Below are positions 46,350-57,511 of a DNA stretch of 64,000 nucleotides, piece after piece; the stretch's first letter is position 1, and the number at the start of each line of letters is the position of its first letter. The position numbers and the translations under genes are program-made. Location: contig VDFB02270651.1 in assembly GCA_007258455.2 (NCBI GenBank), positions 705,275,360 to 705,339,359 of the forward strand, in the 5' to 3' direction. This DNA is from Sequoia sempervirens. Its lineage: Eukaryota; Streptophyta; Pinopsida; Cupressales; Cupressaceae. Below the pieces are notes generated by a model. It was not told where the DNA came from and did not search any database. It saw only the letters and a list, made by a program, of their open reading frames with translations.

Positions 46350-48724
46350 CAAGGTGATTTTGGATTGACTTCAAATGATTTGCCCAAAGTTTAACATGAA
46401 GGATTTTTTCAAGATTTTTGAAGAGTTGATGATGAGATGATTTTGGTTTTGATGTTCAAAGATGGATGAAGGTTTGATTTTGATCCTAGGATGTACCTAA
46501 AAAGATGCTTGTTTACTAGACCTTGGTATTGAAGAACATACAATACTCCTAAGGACCTTTCAACCAAGAAGTGGTTCAAACTAAGCATACATTTCTGGAT
46601 TGTTCAAAGCGATGAGTCCATAGAATCTTGTGAATTTTTTGCTTATTTTGATATGTTGCTTTTGATTTCACTTCCTAATGTATTTCTTGATGACCTTTTG
46701 AGTGTGACTCCTAAATTTTGAACTTTGACTCAAGGACCTTCATTTCGGGATTTTGACTTTCTTGGAAATCATGAGGTTTCAACACATGTGAGAGCCAATT
46801 TTGTTATCTTTTCTTAGTGACTTTTTTTTACCACAAACATTTCTTTTGATTAGATTTTCAAACTAGATGTCCAATGTCTCAATTTCTTCGAATCCCACAA
46901 AGCATGTTATGTGGAAATTTGATGAATTTAAGGCAAGGGTTACCTATTGTTTAACTTTAGTAGGAAAATCGAGATGAAGATCCAAGTGTTTAGAAACCTC
47001 TAAGGATGTGAATCCCAAGGGCAAGCAATAACACATGAATTTGGTCAATTGTATTTTCCTCCTAAAGGGTTTGAAATTTTGATGATGATGTTAAGTGTTT
47101 GTTTCCAAATTTTTTCGAATAAGCAAAGCATTTTGTAACCAAGAATAAGCACAACCTTATGGATATGAAAGACAATATTTTTTGAGTCCCCACTTTGACA
47201 AGTCTAGCTACGCTTATCTTTAGCGAATGGTTAGATGCTTGACCCCACTGGCTGCCCTTCACAACACTCACTTATACAGAGCAACCAAGCATCAACACCC
47301 ATGAAACTCCCATGGCATGCTTTCCATTTCCAATAAAGATCATAAAAGTGTGGGGCAACTTCAGAATGACCATTCTTGCACCAACAAATAGATAGGGATT
47401 TTGGCCTTTCTACAACAAGGGTTTTAATTCAGACTTTCCGTTCATAGGAGTTGACCCAACGTGGCGAGAGACCATTGCTTCCCTTCTCATCAGAGCCAAC
47501 CGCATGATATTGATGTTTATTCCAATACCCACATTTATATCCCGGCTGGAAATACTCTTGGGTTCAGAGTGTTACTGGTTGAGTTGTTCCCTTGGGTGAG
47601 TACTTTTTCCCCAAGGCAGGCCCTCTAAGATAAACAATAGCGAGTAAATGTATTCATAGTTCGATCAACCTTAGTTTAGAAACAAAGGGAGAACACATGC
47701 AATAGATTTACTCATACTCGCACAATTTGTTCAATTTTTAACCCAAATTGAAGTGTGTATGGGCAATTATTTATGCAACTTAATGTCACCAAAAGCATTT
47801 TGATTCTCAAGATCGCCGTGAGGGGCGAGAGAAATGCATATGTCTTTTGATGATATTACTTTGTGTATGTAATTACAAAACAATGCAAACATTTTTTTAT
47901 TTTAAATCCACAAAACAAAAGTGAATTCATTTTAAAGCACCAAAGTAAGTGTGACAATTTTCCTTGTTCAATTTTTAAACCCAAAACAAACTCTAGTAAA
48001 TTTGTGTCCTAATGTTCTTTTTAAGCCTTTTTGTAACAAGAATTCAAAAGGTTCTTTTTAAAGCCCAAAATGAAATTAGTAAGTCCTAAGCATAAAAGAA
48101 TGACAAATTTTTCTCTAAGAGGAATAATGAATCCTCCAAGAGTGTTAAAAAAACACTAGAATGTTTAAAAACACTTGTTTTTGTGAAATGGCATCATCAT
48201 GCTTCTCTTCCTTTTCGTCTTTGATAGATCCAACCTACAAAAAAATCAGTTATATTCTACAAAAACAGAGGTCCAAAAGGAAGAAAATAGACAAAAGAAC
48301 CATAATTTAAAAAAAAGCACATGCTATAAATAAAATTTCACTTCATACTCCCCTCTAGCAATGCAATCCACGAAGGCGTCGCAGTTTGATTTCACCAGTG
48401 GTGCTATATAGCGCCACTTACCAGTTAGCGTCGCTCTGCAACCAGACTAGCGAGCATGAATGTGTTGCCCTTTTGGTCAGTGGTGCAGTTTATTTTTTTG
48501 AAATATTCCCGCGGGTCAAATAGGTTCAGCGGCACAGTTTGGAATTCAAAATTCTAGGCGGGAAAACAGAGGCGTCGCAGTTTGGAGTTTCAACAGTTCC
48601 ATATAGCGACACTAGAGAACCAACAGTGTTGAATAGCGATACTGAGCTTCCAGCGGCAGATTTTTCCTATAGACAATGAAAATCATAGAAATTTTGACAA
48701 AAAAATGATTAGAAAATGAGATTG

Positions 48725-48741
48725 CCCTCCTTCTAGCGCCA
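48725..48741 (-). other. Primer binding site, element C
   Basis: On the minus strand TGGCGCTAGAAGGAGGG follows the LTR end after three bases. It agrees with B's site except for one base and marks the adjoining LTR as the 5' LTR. Confidence 0.78.
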
Positions 48742-48744
48742 AAA

Positions 48745-50027
48745 TGTGAACCTAGATCCCAAACCTGCAATTGCAAAAGAAACAAACAACAAATTAGATC
48801 AAATGCAAGTTAGAATATAGATCCTTCAAGAAATCCATTTATCAATGCTCAAAATAGGAAAATGAAAGCAATACAATGAGAAATCAATAAAAGAGATTAA
48901 ATCCTATGAAAGCAATGTAAATTCTTGATCTCTTGAGGGAGTTGGTGCCAATTTGATGTGAAAATTGGCCCTTTCCCAACTCCAATGCTAGCTTTGATGA
49001 TTTGATGAAGATTGTGATCCACTTTGATGAAGAGTGATGAGTGCTCCAAGATGAAAATATGTATATCCTAGCTATAAATTCAAAAGTATGGATGAAGATT
49101 GCTAAATATTTGAGCATAGTAAGTTTACTCAAATTGTGGATGCTGAAATGAGGAGACTAGCCTCTTATTTATAGAATGTCAAGTTGAAAGAATGCCAAAA
49201 ATAGAGCAATGTTGGACTATCTTTCATTCAATGGCAAGGTGCCACTTGTCCAAATGTGAATGGATGGAGGATGTGCAAGTTTTGGTCAATGTGCCAATAA
49301 ATGCATATATTTGAATTTTGAAATTGTTGAAATGACATGTAAGAGGGAAAGAAGGTGCATTGAATGCCACTTGGCTCAAGAAAAAAGGACTTTGTAGGTG
49401 GAGTAAATGCCTTGTTGGAAGGACAAAGTCTACTTGGATTTTGAATTCAAATTTGAGGAATATTTCTTAAAAGATGCCTTGTTGAAGAAAATAAAGATTT
49501 AATAAATCAAATAACTCTATTTTCATGTGCAAGTGGCAAAAGACAGGGGATGGGACATGAGAAGAGATTAAATTAATCAAGGTTAATTAATTTAATGAAG
49601 GGATTAAATGATGTGACCTATTTGACTTAAATTTATGGATTGATTTAAATCAAATATGAGAAGAATATGATAAAGGATTAATTAAATAAGGACTTTTGAT
49701 TTATTTAATTAAAAGAGATGATGTTAGATTAAACTAAATAAGGTTTTAATTTATTTAATTTAATAGATAGACTTTAGAGATTTAATCAAATAAAATTAAT
49801 TATTTAATTAGATAGGGATAATTAGATTAGACTGGTTAATTTAATTATCGAGAAAGGACGACTTAATTAGATAACTGATTTATTTAATTAAGAGAGGAAT
49901 ATTAATGAATTTAATCAAATGAAGGCATTTGATTAAATGGTTAGACTGAAGGATGATTTAGGATGAAGCGATGTTAGTGGTCAAGTTCAGATGTCCAATG
50001 TCAATCAGTACATTTTACATGTCTACA
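48745..50027 (-). mobile_element. 5' LTR of element C
   Basis: A 1,283-bp LTR, minus strand from TGTAGACATG (50027) to TTCACA (48745). TATA box at 49166-49173. GCCAATTT/AAATTGGC hairpin at 48947-48969. CTAAC follows outside. No partner LTR exists in the window. Confidence 0.9.
49166..49173 (-). promoter_or_regulatory. LTR TATA box, element C
   Basis: TATAAATA on the minus strand, followed by AGAGG as in the other family T LTRs. Confidence 0.62.
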
Positions 50028-51570
50028 CTAACCATGTCAACAGCATTCATCACTTTATGAAGCACTTTACGTTTTAAATTATGCATCCTTGGTGAGTTGT
50101 AAAATGTAAAATAGTTGCAAGTGTTATAGGTAATTAAAGTTTCAAAATGTATTGCACCACCTGCTATAAGAAAGCATATATTTTCTCAATCATAAGAGGA
50201 AATTGAAATGCAATTTTTAGTCTACCTAAGACATGATAAATTTTGAAGGTGTCTTTCATTACATTTTTTCTATCAAAATAAAAATAAGTTTTCAATTCAT
50301 TCATACTATCAAAAAAAATGCAGGTTGGAAAAAAGATGGTGTTATAAAGCCTACAACCCACATAGTGTTGTAAAACCCTATACATAACAACCCAATTGGT
50401 TACTCACCCTTCAGCTTGATTTTGTTTCAATTATGTATCCCCCACCTGCAGAATGAAATAACTCGCAACCCACTTTTTTTCCAACCTACAATTATTTTGT
50501 GCATTTATTTTTCAATCACATGAAGATACTGAATTGTAATTTTTATTGTAACTAACAATTGTGGTAAATTTTGAAGGTGCCTTTAATTACATTTGTATTG
50601 TCTAAATAACAAAATCTTTTCAAGACATTCATACTATTTTGTGAAATTCCATGTTGGAAAACACTAGGTGTTATAAATCTTGCAACCCACATACTATTCT
50701 AAAACACTTTACAAGTAACAATTGAAGTGGTTAGTCACACCTCACCTTAATTTGGTATGTTTTGTGATTGTCTTGAGAGCCTTTTGCTTTGTAGATGGAA
50801 AGAATGTAATAAAAATGGAAAACATTGGGTGTTAAGAAAACTACAACCCACATAGTGTTGTAAAACCCTCTATGCATAACAACCTAATTGGTTAGTCACC
50901 CCTCAAGTCAATCTAGTTAGTTTTATGTATCCCCCACCTACAACTCCTCCCCATTCTCTCAACCATTTATATTTAAACATGCATAATGGAACAACTAACA
51001 AACCAGATTGTGTTTTCCAATTTGCAATTATTTTGTGCATTTCTTTGTTTCAATCATACGAAGAAATTTAAATCCAATTTATATTGTAACTAAGAGTTGT
51101 TATATATTTTCAAGGTGAAATTCATTGCATTCTTATTGTATATGAAACAAAAGGCTTCCAATACATTCAAACTATAAATATAATTGTAGGTGGGGGATAC
51201 ATAAAAGTATCCAAATTCACTTGAGGTGTGACCAACCAATTGGGTTCTTACTATGTAAGTAACCAAAATGTTTTAATTACATTCATACTATCTATGTGTA
51301 ATTTCAAGTCGGAAAACACTAGGTTTTATGAAACATGCAACCCAAATACTATTTTAAAACCCTTGACAAGTAACAACCCAATTGGTTACGCACCCCTTAG
51401 GTGAATTTGGATAGTTTTATATATCCCCCACCTACAACTCCACCTCATGCTCTCAAACCTTTAGCATTCAACGTGAAGAATGAAAGAACTCACAACAAAA
51501 AGTATTTTCCAACCTCCAATTATTTTGTACAATATCATAGTTGAACACATCTTCTCAAAAAACAATAGTT
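50028..51570. repeat. Degenerate tandem repeats of a few hundred bp, one copy inverted
   Basis: A block containing ACATAACAACCCAATTGGTT, then ATGTATCCCCCACCT, then a TTTTGTGCATTT word and TTTTGAAGGTG recurs with period of roughly 350-500 bp. Copies of the core lie at about 50334-50455, 50664-50770, 50828-50990 and 51322-51480. A core in reverse orientation is at 51184-51259. Identity is moderate. No ORF is supported. It could be an old satellite-like array or several decayed copies of one small transposon. Confidence 0.65.
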
Positions 51571-51871
51571 ATTACAATTTAAAACGTAGGTCTTACTCAT
51601 GTCAATTTTCCTCCAATGCCTGCAGGTGTATAGAATTCAGTGAAAAGGATAGCTTCTCATAGAATCCACTGGGCTGGTGAGCTTTATGGCCAAACTCTTA
51701 CCATGACATCATGGTCAATAGAAGGTGAGAAAAATGATCTGATGCCTCCATTAACTCCTCGCTTTTGTCGTCGTAATGTTTCCTCCCATCTACCAAATTC
51801 ATCAGTTTTATCCCCCATCTTGGGAGGCCCCATACTTTGTTGTCCCATCATGTGGTGTATGTTTTTTGTAT

Positions 51872-52140
51872 GTTATGATGTCTCTAACATGCATTCTTCT
51901 AGGGAGAATAGTTGTGCCCAATTGCAGAAGGTGATCTCCCTACAAAACCATATGGCTTACAAATGATAATGTATTTCCATTTTTCAAGGATAATACATGT
52001 TTGATTATGTTATCATGTCCAAGGCATACATTTTTTTAGGGATAATAGCTTGATTTTACTATATTTTGTAGGTATATTAGCTTCTACCCATTGGATGAGG
52101 CTATTCTCCCTAAAAAAATGCATGTTAGATGCATCATAAC
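51872..52140. mobile_element. Foldback / MITE-like element, 269 bp
   Basis: The ends are 40-bp inverted repeats: GTTATGATGTCTCTAACATG at 51872 onward and its near reverse complement ending at 52140, with 4 mismatches in 40. The inner parts of the arms (TTCTAGGGAGAATAG against CTATTCTCCCTAAAAAAATG) continue the pairing, and a further direct TTTTTTAGGGATAATAG word lies at about 52031. There is no coding capacity and I see no clear target duplication. Confidence 0.65.
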
Positions 52141-53182
52141 TGTCATAATGTTTTAAAAATCATAGTTTGGAATGTACAAAAAGCACAAAATATCGCTACT
52201 TTTGGCATTCACATTTTGGAAGTTGTTGGGGAGTGTGGAAGGGAGTTGCAAGCAAAAGTGCAAAAATGTCACCACTTTCTCCAACTCTCCCTACCAAAAT
52301 GCATTTGACAAGTGTAGGTAGGTAGCTAACAAGTATGCATATCTTCCAGAAATATATGCCATTTTACCATTCTTCCTAAGGACTTTGAAGAATTGAATGG
52401 ATATTCATTAAAAAAAGCAATATTCATTCACAAGTTTCCAAGGGTTTTCCTTGCAAAAAGGTATTTCCATTTGATATGCAGAGTTCATTATGTGCTTTTA
52501 TGTGGAGGATTTTATAATTTTTCAATTTTAATGTTCAGTCCAAAACTATCACAAATGAGGAAAACTATCCAAATTGAGATCATGTGTGACTAATCAATTT
52601 GGTTGTTACGTGACCATCTTTGAATGTCCTCACACAAGTATGAGGTTTGAAAACACGTCATTTTTCAACTATAGTTAATGGCATGGACCAAGCTTCAGGG
52701 TACATAGTTAAACCTACATAGCCAATGTGATATAAAAAATTGCATGCTTCATAACACACTACATTTGTTAACCTCCATGTCACAACATACCCAAGCCCTT
52801 GGGGTTTTTAAGCCCATATATGTAGGTGTGCATTACAAATAGCAAGAACACCAATTTCTTACCATTATTAGCAATAATGAATAAACTTGTTGAGAGTGGT
52901 GAGCATTGCGTAGTGCAATTTGGGAAACACAATTTGTTTTGAAGCCTTCCTTTACTTATACCCAAGCTTTGTCTTGAAATGCAGATATACAAACGTATAA
53001 ATGGGGTTCTATTTTATCAAATAGCACATTTCTCATTAAAGGTGGACTCTATTAACCATCAATACATAGTGTACTTCATAGTATGCACTTCACAGTGTAG
53101 GGAGAGCATGGCATAAGCATCTGTACAATTGATGATACATTGTATTTATAAAGCTCTAAAATGGGAAACAAGGAATACTCAT
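52141..53182. other. Non-repetitive-looking stretch without genes
   Basis: About 1 kb of AT-rich sequence. I see no LTR, protein motif or RNA gene. A weak inverted similarity exists between 52205-52250 and 52270-52310. It is flanking DNA into which element D inserted. Confidence 0.5.
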
Positions 53183-54468
53183 TGTGATACCTTGATATTT
53201 CTACTGTTCTAAATGTACAAAACAACTAAGAAAGGGAAATGACAAAATATCAAGGACACCTCAAAATTAGCCAAAGAGTGGTTCAATGAAAAGGAATGCA
53301 AATAAGATGAAACACAAACACTTTTACCTCCCTTGTTGTTGATACCTCTTTGATTGGTCCTTGCTTGGAATTGATTGTGTGCTCCTTAGATGTTTGTTTG
53401 AATGTCTAAATGCAAGATTGTAGGTGCAAATGATTAACAAAGATGGCTAAATGATGGCAAAAGGATTGAGAGTTCAAATGGACAGCATGTAGTTATCCAA
53501 ATGCAAAGTGTTTAAGAAGGAAAATTAGCAGCATAAGGTTGCTCAAATGAAGAAGTGTTGAAAATGCCCTTGAGGAGGGGGTATTTATAGAAGAATTTGA
53601 ATTCTCTAGAGAATTCAATGGTTGAGATGCATCCAACAAGGCCAAGATGAATGGCTAGGGTGGGTTGAGACCCACAAGCCCTCACATCTTGACATGTGGA
53701 GGGTGAAGTGGACAAGAGGATATAAGATGGAGATGAGTTGTCAAAAAGGTACATGAGGTGGAAAAAGGACATGCACCTTGGAGAGTGAGGAGATTTCCAC
53801 AAAAAGGGATTTCTTGTCCCCAAGTGGGAGTGAAAGGGACTTTTGAGGAATTTTGGAATTCCTTAAAAATCTACATGGGAAAAGGAAAGGTGGTTGGGGA
53901 TATAAATGTGAATTAAAAATTCACATTCCTAGGAGGATCTAGAGGATAAAAGGTGGGCTCCAAAAGGTGGGACTTGGTCACATGTGGAGATTGTGACAAG
54001 TCCAAGGTTCTAGAAGCCTTTGAAGGATGGAATGTGAATTAAAAATTCACATATAAAAAGAGGGAATCTAGGAAGAATAAAAAGGAATTAAAAATTCCTT
54101 GGAGAATGATTAGGCTTAATTAATCAATAATTAGAAGATAAATAAGGATTAGAAGCCAACTTGCAAAAGTTGGAGGATGTGACACATCCTAATCAAGGAT
54201 TAGGCATGTGCACATCCCTAATGAAGAAATTAGGAAATGGATTAGGATTAGATGAAAATGACATGTGAGGAATTAAATAAATGTAATATTTATTTAATTT
54301 AAGGAGGGTAAGGTATTTAATTATCAATTAAATACTTTAGGGATTTGGCAGAATTTAAAGATATTAATTAAATAACAGTAATATTACTTAATTAACTCGG
54401 ATAAGAGGATGTTTAGATGAAAAGTGATAAATTTGGATAAATTAAATGTCCAAATTTGGATGTCTACA
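53183..54468 (-). mobile_element. 3' LTR of element D
   Basis: A 1,286-bp LTR, minus strand from TGTAGACATCC (54468) to GTATCACA (53183). It matches 62605-63864 over its length with scattered differences and indels, about 90% by eye. TATA box at 53582-53589. Its start resembles family T LTRs (TGTAGACA), the rest does not. CTCAT lies outside; CTGAT lies outside the other LTR, which could be a 5-bp duplication with one change. Confidence 0.9.
53582..53589 (-). promoter_or_regulatory. LTR TATA box, element D 3' LTR
   Basis: TATAAATA followed by CCCCC on the minus strand; the same arrangement occurs at 62957. Confidence 0.6.
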
Positions 54469-54483
54469 TTTTGCCCCTCTTTG
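54469..54483 (-). other. Polypurine tract, element D
   Basis: AAAGAGGGGCAAAA on the minus strand directly before the LTR tip; it differs by one base from the family T tract at 34267-34281. Confidence 0.82.
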
Positions 54484-54824
54484 AGATGGTGTTACGAAGT
54501 AGCATCATTTCAAAGAATATTAAAATATAGAACCTAGAAGAAGATGGTTAGATTGGAAAAGATGCCCTAGTCATCAAAGGGATGACTAGGAGGAAAGACG
54601 ATGGTGGTGAAGATGAAGAGTAGGGGTTGATGCCCCCTCGAGAGGACATGCGGGTTAAAGAGAACACGTGTGTGCTCTCGAAATAGATGATGTGATGCAA
54701 GGGGAGATGAGGAAGATGATGCAAGGTGATGGGGAAGAGAGTAAGTGATATGGAGATGGATGAAGCACAAATGGATTTCAAAAGGTGATGTTGCCCCAGT
54801 CAAGGTACAAGCCAAAATGGGTTG

Positions 54825-55125
54825 ATGATGGATGGAGTGTTGTCAATGAGGGAATGAAGGATCCCAAAACAAGACGAGGATAGGGAAGGATACATCCCAC
54901 TGAGTAGTATTGATGAGGGAAGGATACATCCCAAAAAACCACTAAAGGATAGGGATGAATACCTCCCAATGATGATGAAAGTGTTGTTGATGAGGGAAGG
55001 ATACATCCCAAAACAACACCAAAGGGATAGTGAAGAATACCTCCCGATGATGATGATGAAAGTGTTGTTGATGAGGGAAGGATACATCCCAAAACAACAC
55101 CAAAGGGATAGGGAAGGATACTAAT
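54825..55125. repeat. Tandem repeats with ATACATCCC words, element D
   Basis: GTTGTTGATGAGGGAAGGAT followed by ACATCCCAAAACAACACCAA recurs with a period of about 110 bp, with shorter half-units between. The last two copies are nearly identical. Confidence 0.75.
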
Positions 55126-55990
55126 GGATGATGATGATGATGGGTCAAGGCTGGTAACAAGACTGAGAAGTAGACCAAAGATATGATTAGATGATTCGGG
55201 CTAAGTGGAATGGATGGAGATTGGATAGAGATAAGGATGAAGGATGAATGATGAATGGATGGGGGGATACATGCAAGATGATAGAATGGAAAATGAGATG
55301 CAATTCTAAATGCAATTTATCATCTTTGGAGCACTGGTTTTTGCTATAGCATCAAACACAAGACACCAGGGTATGAAGAACCAAGGTGAATTAGTGTCTA
55401 ATGCATAAAACAAACACAACAGACAAAAGGCTATCCCAACACCCCAAAGTCACAAAGACCTTGGTCGGGCCAGGTATTGAGATAACTACAAGCACAAAAG
55501 GATGCCCCAGCATAACACAAGACCTCAGGGATCTTGGTGGGTACTACGTGGGACAACCAAGAAGACAAATAGACATAAAAAGATCAAGATATGCCCCTAT
55601 GTTGACCAATCAAAACACACCATAATATGATGGATTATGGCGGTCTTGACAAGTGATGATAGGGAGCTCAAATGATAAAAAAAATCCAAAAGCATCAAAA
55701 TATTGCAATCAATTTCAAATGTCCTTTGCCATAGGATCGATGCTATTGATGAGGTCTGTTAGGAAGGATGCATCCTATTGAGACCGAAGATGATGGATAC
55801 GAAGCTAAAAGATCATTATGATGCGGGATGTTCAAAATCGATTGGATTTCATGATACAAGTGGATCTCATTTATGAAGAAATGGCTAGATAAGGGCATAG
55901 CTTGATGACACGACACAAGGAAGACGAGACATGGGACTGACACACCCTAAGGACCTAGGGGCTCGGGGGCAGATCAAAGATTAGCCTTGC

Positions 55991-56017
55991 CTACGTGAAA
56001 GTGCAGAGCCCTCGTAG
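55991..56017 (-). promoter_or_regulatory. Conserved 3' stem-loop, copy D-1
   Basis: CTACG (55991-55995) pairs with CGTAG (56013-56017). GCCTTGC stands before it and TTCAAGG after it. Place, sense and flanks equal those of the family T hairpins, although D is otherwise unrelated here. Confidence 0.6.
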
Positions 56018-56177
56018 TTCAAGGAAAGGTGGATGACTGACCAAGATGGAGACCTTGATGGATGGTAAAGATAGGATAGACAAAAGGAGAAAGACTGATG
56101 ATAGATGATAGAAGAGCAAAGTGGACAATGAAGATCAATGATGGAACCCTGGGGGTGGATCAAATGATCGACCTTGC

Positions 56178-56204
56178 CTACGTGAAAGCGCAGGGGCAAC
56201 GTAG
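56178..56204 (-). promoter_or_regulatory. Conserved 3' stem-loop, copy D-2
   Basis: CTACGT (56178-56183) pairs with ACGTAG (56199-56204), six pairs. ACCTTGC precedes and TTCGACAAG follows. The loop is GAAAGCGCAGGGGCA, different from the GTCTCTGAGC type. Confidence 0.6.
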
Positions 56205-56627
56205 TTCGACAAGACCAAAAATAATGGATAAAGGATGATGGATGATGATAGGATAAGTGGATAAAAAGATGGGACTGATACGACAAGATAGGATAGACCT
56301 ATTGGATTGGATAGGATGATGATGATCACATAAAGCTCAGGAATGGGATAGTTATCCAAAGCAATAAAATGACTTGGGAGGATGGTATGATAGATAGAGG
56401 AGGGATGAAAAGTGATAGGGGATTGGAAAGATGTGCAAGAGAAGCAGGGGTGATGACGATGAGATAAATGGCATTGGGTTGCATGGGGGGGGAGGCCTAT
56501 AGCCAGATACCAATGACAAGGGATTGTGAGATGGGATGAGATGGGATGAGGATAAAGAGGAAAGAATGGATAGAGATATAGGGATGGGGATGGGAGGGAT
56601 TGTTTGGATGGATAGGCATATAAGGAT

Positions 56628-56790
56628 TGGGAGATGAAAGGGATGCTAGGATAGATGGAGAGATGGAAGGGATGCTAGGGTAGATGGGGAGATGGAAGGG
56701 ATGCTATGATAGATGGATAGGATTGGGAGATGAAAGGGATGCTAGGATAGAGGGATACGAAGACAAGGATGGGCAGATGGAAGGGATGCT
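56628..56790. repeat. About 32-bp tandem repeats, element D
   Basis: Five or so copies of GGGAGATGGAAGGGATGCTA followed by GGATAGATGG, with point differences and one longer spacer. Confidence 0.75.
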
Positions 56791-57511
56791 GATATGATAG
56801 ATGATTTCTCCAAGGACTATGTCACAAAGGAAGCAGATGCCCCCACTTTAGATATGGAAGATATGATGAGGCATGAGGGCCGTAAGATGAGTGGATGATA
56901 AGATAAAGGAGATAACTGAATGAGGGCAGGATGGGTAACCAAGGAATATGATAGCACATGGATGAAGGGGATGTATACCAATAGGTGTCCAAAGCATGCA
57001 TAGATAGGTGCCCCAATTTTGATCAAGATCACAAGAAGGATGGAGGGAATGGGAGATAAATGGGATATGATGGTAAGATGAGGAAAATAGGAGGGATGGA
57101 GGGATTTATGAAGAGGACGGATAACAGGAAGACGGGTGCATAGCTAGAAGCATAGCGGATGGAGGGAATGCATGTCAGGAAGTTGCCCCCAAGTGCAGAT
57201 GGGGATTTACGCATGACGCCTGTTTGCCAGGTTTTCATCATGGTACTTATCCAAGGTGCTTGTTTGCCAAGTTTTCACCATTGGATGGATTATTTCTCTT
57301 TTTTTTTTTTTAATATTTGACTTTTTATGGATTTTTGGACTTTTTTAGATTTTTGTGGATAGCAAGGGGATGAAAATGGGAAGGATAGGGATGTTGATAA
57401 GGGGATTTAGAAGACAAGCGATAAGGATATGGATGAAGGACTCAAGCATCAAGTTCCATACTAGGTAGTAAGAGCCCACGTTCAGACCGACTATTGGATG
57501 TTGGTACAACC

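Larger units (their letters stand above)
45885..48724 (-). other. 5' leader of element C
   Basis: About 2.8 kb without ORFs, the reverse counterpart of 11169-13994. Two hairpins with the TAGATGC-type loop lie at 46171-46220 and 46302-46349. A block near 47380-47640 equals 12250-12560, and the GC-motif block is at 48360-48660 (GCGTCGCAGTTTG, TAGCGCCACTTACC). Confidence 0.75.
35047..50027 (-). mobile_element. Element C: Tat-lineage Ty3/gypsy, minus strand, 3'-truncated
   Basis: From right to left: 5' LTR (48745-50027), primer binding site, leader, gag, zinc knuckle, protease, G-patch linker, RT, RNase H, second RNase H, integrase, 3' noncoding region and part of the CAT-rich tract. There it is cut and joined to a plus-strand LTR at 35046. 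The antisense PMD part and the 3' LTR are missing. Decay is milder than in A, and the integrase keeps its catalytic Glu. Confidence 0.9.
54484..57511 (-). other. 3' noncoding region of element D
   Basis: Purine-rich on the plus strand. It contains tandem repeats at 54825-55125 (GAGGGAAGGATACATCCCAA words) and 56628-56790 (GGAAGGGATGCTAGGATAGA words, unit about 32 bp), two stem-loops at 55991-56017 and 56178-56204, and GTTTGCCAGGTTTTCA blocks near 57222 and 57265. Open frames here are products of composition. Confidence 0.75.

Noticed and set aside
54548..55178. Overlapping Ser/Pro/Leu-rich frames left of the D ORF as genes
   Set aside because: They translate tandem ATCCTTCCCTC-type repeats in three frames; no frame is favoured.
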